Positions 22,923-29,344 of a stretch of DNA of 35,032 bases are shown piece by piece (the stretch's first letter is position 1; every line of letters starts with the position of its first letter). The notes beneath the pieces are model-generated. The model did not search any database and was not told where the DNA came from. It saw only the letters and a list, made by a program, of their open reading frames with translations. Both the position numbers and the translations under genes were made by a program. This stretch comes from Candidatus Peribacteria bacterium (GTDB lineage: Bacteria; Patescibacteriota; Gracilibacteria; Peribacterales; Peribacteraceae), in assembly GCA_023245935.1 (NCBI GenBank), contig JAHFJM010000006.1, forward strand, positions 1 to 35,032. Reading direction: 5' to 3'.

Positions 22923-23087
22923 TTATTTTGCACTACCTTCCTTCCTCCGGATACGGCACGGCTTACAACGCTTCGGCGGATGCACAAGACCTTTTTCCGC
23001 ATAGAACGCTTGATCCTTTGCCGTCCATACGAAATCGTTCCCGCAGTCGGAGCAGGTGATCGGCCGATCTAGGTATTCTTCATTCAT
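22923..23087 (-). CDS. Zinc-ribbon protein of the zf-trcl type
   Basis: The gene is too short for most callers, from ATG 23087 to TAA 22923, 54 residues. The sequence LDRPITCSDCGNDFVWTAKDQAFYAEKGL followed by PPKRCKPCRIRRK matches the small zinc-ribbon family known as probable zinc-ribbon domain (zf-trcl), with CxxC...CxxC. It overlaps the RusA-like stop by eight bases. AAAGGTCG lies 29 bases upstream, inside the resolvase gene. Family members occur in bacteria and phages and have no proven function; nucleic-acid binding is plausible. Confidence 0.75.
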   Translation of the reverse strand: MNEEYLDRPITCSDCGNDFVWTAKDQAFYAEKGLVHPPKRCKPCRIRRKEGSAK

Positions 23088-23514
23088 GATCGGGTATCGT
23101 GATTTTTACTTCGACGCGACCTTTCTTATCTTCCGCATGGGAGAAATCGAAGCTGCCTTTGAGATGCTTGTCGTCCACGAAGATCGCATCGGCGATCGAT
23201 CCATAGATGCTCTCCGGATCCGCGTGCGTCTCATCCGCCCAGAAAATCATGATGTCCATTCGGAGATCTCCGGAAAGCGTGATCGGCTTCAAGTACCGGC
23301 CGCCGCCTTTGAGGATCTTCTTCGCATCGATTACGGGCATATCCGCGGCGAGTGCGATAAGGTGCGGTTGTAGGGCGGCTTGGACGTACTGCTTCCAACC
23401 GGCGTACCGCTGCGCCTTCGGGTTCCACTGTTGCTGTCGCGTGAGCTTTACCTTCGGGATCGGGTTGCCGGCCGGATCCTCTTGATTTCCGCTGATGATG
23501 AAATCTAAAATCAT
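23080..23514 (-). CDS. rusA: RusA-like Holliday junction resolvase
   Basis: The 144-residue protein shows the RusA pattern. A basic N-terminal part precedes a strand (LSGDLRMDIMIFWAD), and the core HADPESIYGSIADAIFVDDKHLKG has acidic residues at 99, 109 and 114-115 that bind the catalytic metal. RusA-type enzymes cleave four-way junctions made during recombination and clear branched DNA before packaging. This fits the RecT and YqaJ genes upstream in the same operon. The second Asp is part of the signature DAI...DD. The usual length is about 120-140 residues. Confidence 0.82.
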   Translation of the reverse strand: MILDFIISGNQEDPAGNPIPKVKLTRQQQWNPKAQRYAGWKQYVQAALQPHLIALAADMPVIDAKKILKGGGRYLKPITLSGDLRMDIMIFWADETHADPESIYGSIADAIFVDDKHLKGSFDFSHAEDKKGRVEVKITIPDHE

Positions 23515-23518
23515 GTTT

Positions 23519-23680
23519 TTAAAAGTTGACTATACCGATCATTTCTGATATTGCGCCGAGCTTGTTATCAATCGACATCAAGGTGCGCAGGATGATGAGG
23601 CCGTAGAGGATCCCGACAAACATCGCTATCTTCATGAGGCGGATCTTCCGTGCTTGCATCTTTGCTTCGTCTGGTGTCAT
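23519..23680 (-). CDS. 53-residue single-span membrane protein
   Basis: The gene is short, from ATG 23680 to TAA 23519. The protein MTPDEAKMQARKIRLMKIAMFVGILYGLIILRTLMSIDNKLG has a charged N-terminus and one hydrophobic segment at about residues 18-34, then a short amphipathic end (AISEMIGIVNF). Orientation with the positive N-terminus inside is likely. It is the last of four membrane protein genes in a row, just before the RusA-like gene. Its function is unknown; superinfection exclusion or membrane docking are possibilities. Confidence 0.6.
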   Translation of the reverse strand: MTPDEAKMQARKIRLMKIAMFVGILYGLIILRTLMSIDNKLGAISEMIGIVNF

Positions 23681-23681
23681 G

Positions 23682-23801
23682 TTAGCTTATGACTTCATCG
23701 TTCCATCCGACGAAAATGGAAATGAGTACGATCTTGAGCACGATCCAAGCGAGGTATGCGACGGTGATGCCTCCGATGCCGGCGAAAATTGTTTTAATCA
23801 T
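23682..23801 (-). CDS. 39-residue hydrophobic membrane microprotein
   Basis: The gene starts at ATG 23801, overlapping the previous stop (ATGA), and ends at TAA 23682, one base before the next start codon. The sequence MIKTIFAGIGGITVAYLAWIVLKIVLISIFVGWNDEVIS is almost entirely one long hydrophobic stretch, able to span a membrane once or form a hairpin. Tight start/stop packing on both sides supports it as a real gene despite its size. It could be a small toxin-like or exclusion protein. AAAGGTCG lies 19 bases upstream. Confidence 0.6.
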   Translation of the reverse strand: MIKTIFAGIGGITVAYLAWIVLKIVLISIFVGWNDEVIS

Positions 23802-24889
23802 TGTGCTGTAGGAGCTGCGGCGACCTTTTGCTGAAACTCAACATTGAGATACTGATGGCCGCGTTCATTGTCGATCCGCTTGAGCTCCTCTAATCGCTCG
23901 GGTAGCGGAACGCCTCGGTAATTGTGCGTATTGCGGCGCAGACAGAAATACCAGTCGGCATCATCGAGCGCTACCTTCTTCTCGTCGAGCTCCACTAGAA
24001 ACTCTTGCGCGAACTTCCGCGAGAATGAGCTGAAAAGAAAGAGTGCTCCGATCACGTATTTCAAAAAGCGGAACTTGCGCGGCACTCCTTCCGTGCGATC
24101 GGAGATCCCAGGAATAACGGTTAGGTTCGTCTGCCGCTCGAGCATGAGGTTAAAGAGCCGCATGGTCTCGCGCACTCCGGATCGCTTCGCGTTCTCGGTA
24201 TCCTTCTCGCCTAAGATGTCCTGTGTCGGAAACTTATATGCTCCGTCGAGCTCCATGATCTGAACTGCGAACGCAGTCGCTTTAGTGATCGCTCCGGCGA
24301 GGGCGAGCTTCCAGTTGCCAACGATCTGCGAAGGGATCGTGTTGTTATAAAGATCGTACTCCGGATCGATCTTGAGCAGCTTCTTCACGGCCACGTCGAC
24401 GGCTCGGCGGATCTCGCGCGAGTAGGCGTTCATGTGGAAGTCCGGAACGGCGTGATGCCTTAAAGTTTTCCATCGGATCTCCTCGAGGTAAAAGTTCACG
24501 TCCTCGATAAACTTCTTTCGCTGTAAGAGGAACCGGAGACCGATCGCGCTAACATAGATCACGCTCTTGCCGATCAGAAGCATCGGGATATTCGAGATCA
24601 TGGACTTGCCTTGCTCGAGGCCGAATGTCTTACTCTGCTGCGGATCTCCCTTGTAGAGATAGCTGCAGCCGACGAGCTTGAGAAAGGTTCCTCCCTCTGG
24701 TGGATGGATGACGGCTTCGCCTATGCCGTTGCACTGCATCTTGTCACCGATCTCTCCAAAGATCCCCTGCAAAAAATAGATCTGGATGTTCACCGGCTTG
24801 CCGCCGTTCGCTCGCACCGCTTTCTCCATGCCTAGCGCAGTGAGGAGCTGTGGATCTAAAAGCTGTCTAACCTCCGTTTCTTGATCCAT
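23798..24889 (-). CDS. Large phage protein of unknown function with hydrophobic segments
   Basis: I do not recognise this 363-residue protein. It begins MDQETEVRQLLDPQLLTALGMEKAVRAN. It contains two moderately hydrophobic stretches, one near residues 100-125 (MISNIPMLLIGKSVIYVSAIGLRFLL) and one near 280-295 (LKYVIGALFLFSSFS), separated by charged helical sequence (EIRRAVDVAVKKLLKIDPEYDLYNN). No Walker, nuclease or protease motif is visible. It is surrounded by membrane microproteins with overlapping starts, so it may be membrane-associated. Its expected role would be early, as it shares the operon with recombination and replication genes. Confidence 0.65.
   Translation of the reverse strand: MDQETEVRQLLDPQLLTALGMEKAVRANGGKPVNIQIYFLQGIFGEIGDKMQCNGIGEAVIHPPEGGTFLKLVGCSYLYKGDPQQSKTFGLEQGKSMISNIPMLLIGKSVIYVSAIGLRFLLQRKKFIEDVNFYLEEIRWKTLRHHAVPDFHMNAYSREIRRAVDVAVKKLLKIDPEYDLYNNTIPSQIVGNWKLALAGAITKATAFAVQIMELDGAYKFPTQDILGEKDTENAKRSGVRETMRLFNLMLERQTNLTVIPGISDRTEGVPRKFRFLKYVIGALFLFSSFSRKFAQEFLVELDEKKVALDDADWYFCLRRNTHNYRGVPLPERLEELKRIDNERGHQYLNVEFQQKVAAAPTAQ
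23821..23828 (-). promoter_or_regulatory. AAAGGTCG leader motif
   Basis: Minus-strand AAAGGTCG, 19 bases before the ATG of the 39-residue microprotein at 23801. It lies within the last codons of the 363-residue gene. Confidence 0.4.
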
Positions 24890-25223
24890 TGTTTTTGATT
24901 ATCTTTTCGAGTTCCTCGACTTTGGCGAGTATGAGCATAAGTTCCGGATTTTGTTCGTTCGCTATCTTCTGATTGTACTTTATGATCCCGCTCGCGACGA
25001 GTATCTTTCCGATCGTCGCCGCGGCGAGAAGGATAAAGATGTAGCCGGTCGCGATCTGAAATATAGATGGCCGTGTACCGCTTACCGCGAGAAAGGTGAG
25101 AATGAGGATCGTCTCATTCCAGAAGCCGAGCGGCTTTAAGAGTTCGTTTTTAGCCTGCCCTATGTAAAAAAAGCAGCGCTGATAAAAGTAGAACCCCTTC
25201 ATGCCGGCTTCTCTATAGCTCAT
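24867..25223 (-). CDS. Two-span membrane protein with C-terminal helix
   Basis: The start is placed at ATG 25223, overlapping the TGA of the gene before it (ATGA). A frame open from 25469 would run across two other genes. The 118-residue protein MSYREAGMKGFYFYQRCFFYIGQAKNELL has two hydrophobic segments (WNETILILTFLAVSGT and IFQIATGYIFILLAAATIGKILVASGI) and a charged C-terminal helix (PELMLILAKVEELEKIIKNN). The family is not recognised. It belongs to a run of four small membrane proteins, possibly a membrane complex with the 363-residue protein that overlaps it downstream. Confidence 0.6.
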   Translation of the reverse strand: MSYREAGMKGFYFYQRCFFYIGQAKNELLKPLGFWNETILILTFLAVSGTRPSIFQIATGYIFILLAAATIGKILVASGIIKYNQKIANEQNPELMLILAKVEELEKIIKNNGSRNGG

Positions 25224-25420
25224 CGCGGGATGTGTTTGAGTTCCCCTTTCACGATCAATAGCCGCGTTCGGCACGCGCGGCAAGTGACTCCATTCCAGAA
25301 TCGGGAGAATGTGACGTGGTTCATGCAAACCAAACATCGGCGGGTGCGCATCGAGAACAAGGCGATCATGAGCGAAAGCGGAAGGAGGACGAATAGGGCG
25401 AAGGTTAGAAAAGTTGTCAT
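25220..25420 (-). CDS. Membrane-anchored zinc-ribbon protein
   Basis: The 66-residue protein has an N-terminal membrane span (TFLTFALFVLLPLSLMIALF), then a basic stretch and two Cys pairs (RRCLVCMNHVTF and VTCRACRTRLL) that form a cytoplasmic zinc ribbon. Joining a membrane anchor to a zinc ribbon in 66 residues is unusual. It lies in a membrane-protein cluster and overlaps the next gene by ATGA. The leader is A-rich and ends AATTACC before the ATG. The function is unknown. Confidence 0.6.
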   Translation of the reverse strand: MTTFLTFALFVLLPLSLMIALFSMRTRRCLVCMNHVTFSRFWNGVTCRACRTRLLIVKGELKHIPR

Positions 25421-25437
25421 GGTAATTGTTTTGGTTT

Positions 25438-25665
25438 TTACTTTCGGCCGAATAAGTAATCTGCTGCACGCTGTCCGACGCTACGCTTTGCTTTTCTTGG
25501 AACGTAAGAGGATGGCTGATGGATCACTGGATCCGGTGCGGGCTCTAGCGCGAGATCTACGGTGCCGAGCTGCTTGCGAACTTTAAAGATCTTCCCGCGG
25601 TGCTCGGCTTCATACCACGCATGGGTGCCGCCGGCAGTAACAGAAAGCATTTTAGTGAGTCTCAT
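25438..25665 (-). CDS. Small basic protein of unknown function
   Basis: The 75-residue protein MRLTKMLSVTAGGTHAWYEAEHRGKIFKVRKQLGTVDLALEPAPDPVIHQ has a beta-rich first half, then a Pro-rich and basic C-terminal half (YVPRKAKRSVGQRAADYLFGRK). The sequence suits nucleic-acid binding but no family is recognised. It overlaps the end of the preceding gene by ATGA (stop 25662-25664) and belongs to the early operon. Confidence 0.55.
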   Translation of the reverse strand: MRLTKMLSVTAGGTHAWYEAEHRGKIFKVRKQLGTVDLALEPAPDPVIHQPSSYVPRKAKRSVGQRAADYLFGRK

Positions 25666-25976
25666 GGTTGTGATTTTAATTGATCGTTAAATGCATTATG
25701 CGAGTTCTCCCATATCGTGACTAGCTCAATGAGGATCTGCGCCGTAGCTTCGTTCCTCTGTACGCCGGCCGGAGTCATGTTCGAAATCATCGCGATCATG
25801 TTTGCTCCGAGGCTCACTAGTATCCCGAGCGCTTTATCTTCCGAGATCCGCTTGAACGCGGCATCCTTTTTCTGCTGCGCCCGAACCGCGAGATCTCCTG
25901 CGTTCCCTCCAAACAGTGCAGGCATCGGGTAAAACTTTCCGATCTCCTCCTGCACTAACTCATCCAAGCGCTTCAT
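25662..25976 (-). CDS. Helical phage protein of unknown function, leaderless start
   Basis: The start is set at ATG 25976, which gives 104 residues (MKRLDELVQEEIGKFYPMPALFGGNAGDLAVRAQQKKDAAFKRI...). A longer frame to 26063 lies over an upstream gene and a promoter. Most of the protein is helical with small hydrophobic patches (LGILVSLGANMIAMISNM and ATAQILIELVTIWEN). No family is recognised. The key feature is the promoter: TGTTATAAT ends six bases before the ATG, so its mRNA would begin at the start codon. Confidence 0.6.
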   Translation of the reverse strand: MKRLDELVQEEIGKFYPMPALFGGNAGDLAVRAQQKKDAAFKRISEDKALGILVSLGANMIAMISNMTPAGVQRNEATAQILIELVTIWENSHNAFNDQLKSQP

Positions 25977-25982
25977 GTCTTT

Positions 25983-25991
25983 ATTATAACA
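25983..25991 (-). promoter_or_regulatory. Extended -10 promoter TGTTATAAT six bases before a start codon
   Basis: The minus strand reads TTGTTATAATAAAGACATG. The 13 bases TTGTTATAATAAA are identical to those at 1085-1097 and the distance to the ATG is the same. No good -35 is seen. Predicted transcription would start at the ATG of the gene at 25976. Confidence 0.55.
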
Positions 25992-26020
25992 AGTGTAAGT
26001 TTCTGCCCTGTGTATATCTT

Positions 26021-26629
26021 TTAGAGCAAATACCCTTCGTGGAGTTTCCCGTACTCGACCCATACGGCAGGGGAATAGTCGACGATCTGCGCGGCCTTAT
26101 TCCGGTTCGTCCGGAGAGCATCGCTTAGTGTCGTTCGATCAGAGAAACGCTCCTCGATCTGGTTGCGGAATACTGCGACCCGTTTCGGCACGAGCTCGCC
26201 GCGGAGCGCAGCCCATCCCCGAGTCGTGATGATCCAGTGACCGCGCCTCTGGATCTTCTTACTGGCCGAGTTGAGGATCATCTTCTTCGCGATCAAGCCG
26301 AGCTTAGATGCCTGTGTCGTCCTGTGGCGTACCGAGTCTGGCGCATCGATCTGAACGACGTGGACGCTATTCGCATCAGTGAATGGGATCCCGTTGATCG
26401 TGTTCTGCCGCACTGCCTTCGCCATCGCGATCAGAAGTAGGGCGTCGGCATAGTCGAAAGTAAAGATCTCCTCAAGCATATTCGCGTTACAGTTCACGCA
26501 ACGATTGCCGGATACGTTACCAATGTGCTGATTGAAAAGACGTTGTACGGTATCCTGCGCGAAACTGAACTCCTGCATGAGCGCCTGTTTTAGATTTTCA
26601 AGTGCTCCGTGCTTCCGATCCTGTGTCAT
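26021..26629 (-). CDS. Probable zinc/winged-helix DNA-binding protein
   Basis: The 202-residue protein has a Cys-x-x-Cys pair (NRCVNCNANMLEEIFTF) near residue 43, then a helical core (YADALLLIAMAKAVRQN). HRTTQASKLGLIAKKM and RRGHWIITTRGWAALRGELVPKRVAVFRN follow, which read like a winged helix with a final recognition helix and wing. It lies directly downstream of the replication initiator, so it may be a loader, repressor or partner for replication. I do not assign a named family. The A-rich leader has no SD. Confidence 0.6.
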   Translation of the reverse strand: MTQDRKHGALENLKQALMQEFSFAQDTVQRLFNQHIGNVSGNRCVNCNANMLEEIFTFDYADALLLIAMAKAVRQNTINGIPFTDANSVHVVQIDAPDSVRHRTTQASKLGLIAKKMILNSASKKIQRRGHWIITTRGWAALRGELVPKRVAVFRNQIEERFSDRTTLSDALRTNRNKAAQIVDYSPAVWVEYGKLHEGYLL

Positions 26630-26656
26630 AGTTTTTGTTTGTGATGTGGTTTAGGA

Positions 26657-27616
26657 CTAGGCACTCACTTCTTCTCGTTCGGCCGGCGTGAGCGACACGG
26701 CCATCTTTCCTAAGTACTTTGCCTTGAGCTCGGCGAGATCATATACAATCTTATCTCGCGGCACCGGATCCATCCCGCGGCGGACGACATAGCTATCGAG
26801 CTCCTTCCAAAAGTCGGGATGGTTCTTCATTCGATTAAGCAGCCCATTGATTATGCCGGCGGACAAGAACGTGCTGATCGACGGCGAAAACTTTTTAAAG
26901 CTGTAGTTATGGAGGAAGTAGATCGCAGCCTGCTCTAGTGATGTAGGATTTACTCCGGCATGGAGGATGCGCTTTAGGTTGCGGCCATCCTGTCCGGTGA
27001 TGATCGGCTTTATCCCGCGTGCGCTCGTTACCTCATTAAACCAGAAATCGACGAACTTCTTATGCTCTGAAACAATCTTAATCTTTCCCTCGTTTTTATC
27101 TTGTATCGGTGCAGCCGATTTTTCCGGCTGCAAGGTATTTCTTTTTGTAATACCGGTTTCTTTTGTCGTGTCCACTTTTCGGCCAGGCCACTTTTCGGAC
27201 ACCCCCCCTCTTTTTCCAGAGCTTATCCCCACCCTGTCCACTTTTCGGACAGGTTCAAAAAGAGTGGGTTGAGGATGTTTTAGTGATAGCCGGTAATAGA
27301 TACGGTCTCCGTGCAGTCCTCGCTTTACTCCACTATCAAGCTGATTACCTTCCTCATCCAAAGCCTCGATAACCTTATGCGTCTCAACGAGACTTTTAAT
27401 CGCCGCGCTCACCGCACTATGCCCGCGGCCGGACTTCGCCATGAGCTGCCCGCGGCTGATCCAGTCGCGCTCCTTACGCCGGCCAGTCGCGACATCTTCA
27501 ATCCATCCGAGAGTTTGATCCGTAACGATTAAGAGTACCCGCAACTCAACATCTCCGAGTCTCGGCATCCATTCACGAATGATAATGTGCGGGATCTGTG
27601 TCGTGTTCGGGATCAT
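26657..27616 (-). CDS. Replication initiator (lambda O-like) carrying its own origin
   Basis: The 319-residue protein has an N-terminal winged-helix domain (HIIIREWMPRLGDVELRVLLIVTDQTLGW, then WISRGQLMAKSGRGHSAVSAAIKSLVETHKVIEALDEEG). This is the pattern of phage O-type replication proteins. A low-complexity basic linker (110-170) contains the iteron-encoded repeats, and a C-terminal helical domain follows (KFVDFWFNEVTSARG..., ILHAGVNPTSLEQAAIYFLHNYSF). Lambda O likewise carries its iterons inside the linker-coding part of its own gene. The linker DNA here holds three near-palindromic repeats plus a DnaA-like box. The C-terminal part should recruit host helicase machinery. Confidence 0.8.
   Translation of the reverse strand: MIPNTTQIPHIIIREWMPRLGDVELRVLLIVTDQTLGWIEDVATGRRKERDWISRGQLMAKSGRGHSAVSAAIKSLVETHKVIEALDEEGNQLDSGVKRGLHGDRIYYRLSLKHPQPTLFEPVRKVDRVGISSGKRGGVSEKWPGRKVDTTKETGITKRNTLQPEKSAAPIQDKNEGKIKIVSEHKKFVDFWFNEVTSARGIKPIITGQDGRNLKRILHAGVNPTSLEQAAIYFLHNYSFKKFSPSISTFLSAGIINGLLNRMKNHPDFWKELDSYVVRRGMDPVPRDKIVYDLAELKAKYLGKMAVSLTPAEREEVSA
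27111..27131. repeat. Perfect inverted repeat near the iterons
   Basis: GCAGCCG (27111-27117) and CGGCTGC (27125-27131) flank a 7-base loop ATTTTTC. It lies 37 bases from the first iteron inside the replication gene and may be part of the origin. Confidence 0.45.
27168..27252. repeat. Three iterons, putative replication origin
   Basis: Near-palindromic repeats with the consensus TGTCCACTTTTCGGACA occur at about 27169-27185, 27186-27202 and 27235-27251. The core CCACTTTTCGG is identical in all three. The middle copy is read in a different frame from the outer two (EKW versus RKV), so the repeat is conserved as DNA and not as protein. A DnaA-like box TTATCCCCA lies at 27223-27231 between copies two and three. 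Flanking T-rich stretches could unwind. Confidence 0.7.
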
Positions 27617-27631
27617 GATTTATTCATTATG

Positions 27632-27666
27632 CCTCGGCGCGAGTTTCTTGAGAACAAGCGCCGAGG
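27632..27666. repeat. Inverted repeat between the ribbon-helix-helix gene and the replication gene
   Basis: CCTCGGCGC (27632-27640) and GCGCCGAGG (27658-27666) form a 9-bp stem with a small inner TTCT/AGAA stem in the loop. No U-tract follows on the minus strand. An operator for the adjacent ribbon-helix-helix protein or an RNA attenuator is possible. Confidence 0.5.
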
Positions 27667-27682
27667 TGCATAACCTGTGCGC

Positions 27683-27817
27683 TTACTTTTTCTTTGCGAG
27701 CAAGCGATCCACGACGACCTTGATTGAGGTCTTTTCCTTCGCGGCCATAGCCTTCAAAGTCGCATGAGCTTCCTTCGAGACGTGAACGTGATGGAAAACC
27801 TTTTTAGCTTTTGTCAT
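27683..27817 (-). CDS. Ribbon-helix-helix DNA-binding protein
   Basis: The gene is short, from ATG 27817 to TAA 27683, 44 residues: MTKAKKVFHHVHVSKEAHATLKAMAAKEKTSIKVVVDRLLAKKK. A basic strand (VFHHVHVS) is followed by two helices (EAHATLKAMAAKEKT and SIKVVVDRLL), the fold order of ribbon-helix-helix repressors. These bind inverted repeats as dimers. The inverted repeat at 27632-27666 just downstream could be its operator. AAAGGTCG lies 19 bases upstream, followed by an A-rich spacer. It may control the replication gene or act as an antitoxin-like regulator; no toxin neighbour is apparent. Confidence 0.75.
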   Translation of the reverse strand: MTKAKKVFHHVHVSKEAHATLKAMAAKEKTSIKVVVDRLLAKKK

Positions 27818-27836
27818 GTTTTTTATTTTTGATTTG

Positions 27837-27844
27837 CGACCTTT
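27837..27844 (-). promoter_or_regulatory. AAAGGTCG leader motif
   Basis: Minus-strand AAAGGTCG, 19 bases before the ribbon-helix-helix ATG at 27817, with an AT-rich spacer lacking any SD. Confidence 0.5.
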
Positions 27845-27853
27845 GTGAGTGAT

Positions 27854-28675
27854 CTAGGAACTTTCGTTAGGATCGAATGTGGCGACTTTTTTCCAGAGCG
27901 TGATCTTGCCTCCGATGTCCTGCGTCGTGTAGAACTCGGTGCGATTGTAACCATGCTCTTTTAAGAAGGACTGATAGCGCTCATCTCGTTCACGCTTCTC
28001 TTTCTCCTCGCGCTCCTGTTCCTCTTTTAGAAGGCGCTCACGTTCCTCGCGCTCTGCCTTTTCTTTTTCTTCCCTCTGCCTTCGTTCTTCCGCTTCCTGC
28101 TTCTCCCTTTCGGCACGAGTCTCGGCATCCTTTCGGCCGCGCTCCTCGGCATCTTTAAGCTCCTGCTCTCGCTGCCGAGATCGTTCTTCTTGAGCGAGCT
28201 TCGCTTTTTCTTCCTCGATCTTCTGGCGCTCGAGCTCGTTCTTGTTCGCAAGCCGCATATTGAAGTAACCCTCGAACTGTGAGCCGTCCATCTCGAGCAG
28301 CTCATCGTCCGTGATCGGTACTTCGTCTCCGATCGCAGCGAGTCGTTCCCTGCGCTTCGGAAGGAACTCACGACGCTCCTCGCGCTTCCGGTTTCTTTCC
28401 TGCAGTTCCTCGATCTCATCAAGCCGTTCTTCTTCCGGCTCGATGATTGCGATGAGTTCCTTTTCTTTTCCAATCACTGCTTTCTGGAAGGCGACCGCAT
28501 CCTCGCGGAGCGCCTTGCCGGTCTTAGTGATCGCGTTGCGCGTTTTGCTCAAACGCGATCGCATCTCTTTGACTTTATCCGGAGGATCCTGATCGGTTAT
28601 GCTTCGCGCCTCCTCCGCAAGCGTTGCGAGTTCCGCCCTTGTGGGCGAGAACTTTTCAATGTTTAAGTCGGGCAT
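27854..28675 (-). CDS. Recombination-associated coiled-coil protein (DUF1351-like)
   Basis: The 273-residue protein follows RecT and the YqaJ nuclease. The N-terminal third contains KEMRSRLSKTRNAITKTGKALREDAVAFQKAVIGKEKELIAIIEP, the characteristic region of phage proteins coded next to single-strand annealing proteins. A very long Glu/Arg-rich coiled coil spans about 145-240. A small C-terminal domain (YQSFLKEHGYNRTEFYTTQDIGGKITLWKKVATFDP) ends it. Family members probably bridge or regulate the recombination proteins. No enzymatic motif is seen. It has no SD and starts immediately next to the nuclease stop. Confidence 0.7.
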   Translation of the reverse strand: MPDLNIEKFSPTRAELATLAEEARSITDQDPPDKVKEMRSRLSKTRNAITKTGKALREDAVAFQKAVIGKEKELIAIIEPEEERLDEIEELQERNRKREERREFLPKRRERLAAIGDEVPITDDELLEMDGSQFEGYFNMRLANKNELERQKIEEEKAKLAQEERSRQREQELKDAEERGRKDAETRAEREKQEAEERRQREEKEKAEREERERLLKEEQEREEKEKRERDERYQSFLKEHGYNRTEFYTTQDIGGKITLWKKVATFDPNESS

Positions 28676-29344
28676 CTAAAAAGTTAATTGATTTACGATT
28701 TCGTTGACCTTTCCCATCGTCCGCCGTTCGAAGGTGAGATACTCCTCAATGAGCGGCTGTACGTCCTCCCGCTTCACGTCTAGCCAGAAAAACTCTAGCT
28801 TGTTTTTCTTGCGCTGCTCCGGACTCTGATACATGGCGAAACGCGGATCATAGAATACGAAATGCAGAGTTTGCAGATCATCGTTCACGATGAAATACTG
28901 CACGGCCTGCATCTGATAATCGTCCGGAATCGCTTCGAAGTCCGAGAGCTTGTCGATGTTTTTCTTGATGTACGCTTCGATATGCCGCGCGGACGAGAGG
29001 CACTTCGCCTCCACTGCCTCGTGCGGCCAGATCACGCCGTCCGGAGAGATGGCGATATTCTCATCGTCATCTCTAAACCAGATGAGCAGGCTCTTGTCGA
29101 TCTCCTTACCGCTTACCTCCGCGTAACGATCAACTGCCTCCTCCTCGAGTCGGGTGCCGCGCTCCATCGCTGTCTCACCATCATCCGGAGGTAAGCCCAA
29201 CTTCTCTGCCACGAGTTCATAGAAGCCTATCTTACGCTTATCCGGATCCCGCTTAGAGTAGATCTCCTTTAGCCGCGAGCCGGTGATCTTACCTCTGCGG
29301 AAATACATCCACTCCTCGCGGCTATCGTACTTCTCGACTCTCAT
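28676..29344 (-). CDS. YqaJ/lambda-exonuclease-like recombinase
   Basis: The 222-residue protein has the YqaJ order: WMYFRRGKITGSRLKEI near residue 12, MERGTRLEEEAVDRY near 60, and the metal site AISPDGVIWPHEAVEAKCL with Asp102, Glu112 and Lys114. Further on, PDDYQMQAVQYFIVNDD matches the Gln-containing motif of the family. The enzyme degrades one strand from double-stranded DNA ends so that RecT can anneal the exposed strand. It overlaps the recT gene by 23 bases. Catalytic residues are intact. Confidence 0.88.
   Translation of the reverse strand: MRVEKYDSREEWMYFRRGKITGSRLKEIYSKRDPDKRKIGFYELVAEKLGLPPDDGETAMERGTRLEEEAVDRYAEVSGKEIDKSLLIWFRDDDENIAISPDGVIWPHEAVEAKCLSSARHIEAYIKKNIDKLSDFEAIPDDYQMQAVQYFIVNDDLQTLHFVFYDPRFAMYQSPEQRKKNKLEFFWLDVKREDVQPLIEEYLTFERRTMGKVNEIVNQLTF

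Noticed and set aside
25224-25469. Extended N-terminus (from 25469) of the two-span membrane protein
   Set aside because: It would overlap the whole membrane zinc-ribbon gene. The ATGA junction at 25223 is the natural start.
27168-27252. Short repeats as a CRISPR array
   Set aside because: There are only three copies of a 17-base near-palindrome with irregular spacing inside a coding gene. Iterons explain them better.
27837-27844. AAAGGTCG as a classical Shine-Dalgarno sequence
   Set aside because: Its distance from the start codon is 17-42 bases here and elsewhere, far beyond the usual 5-9.
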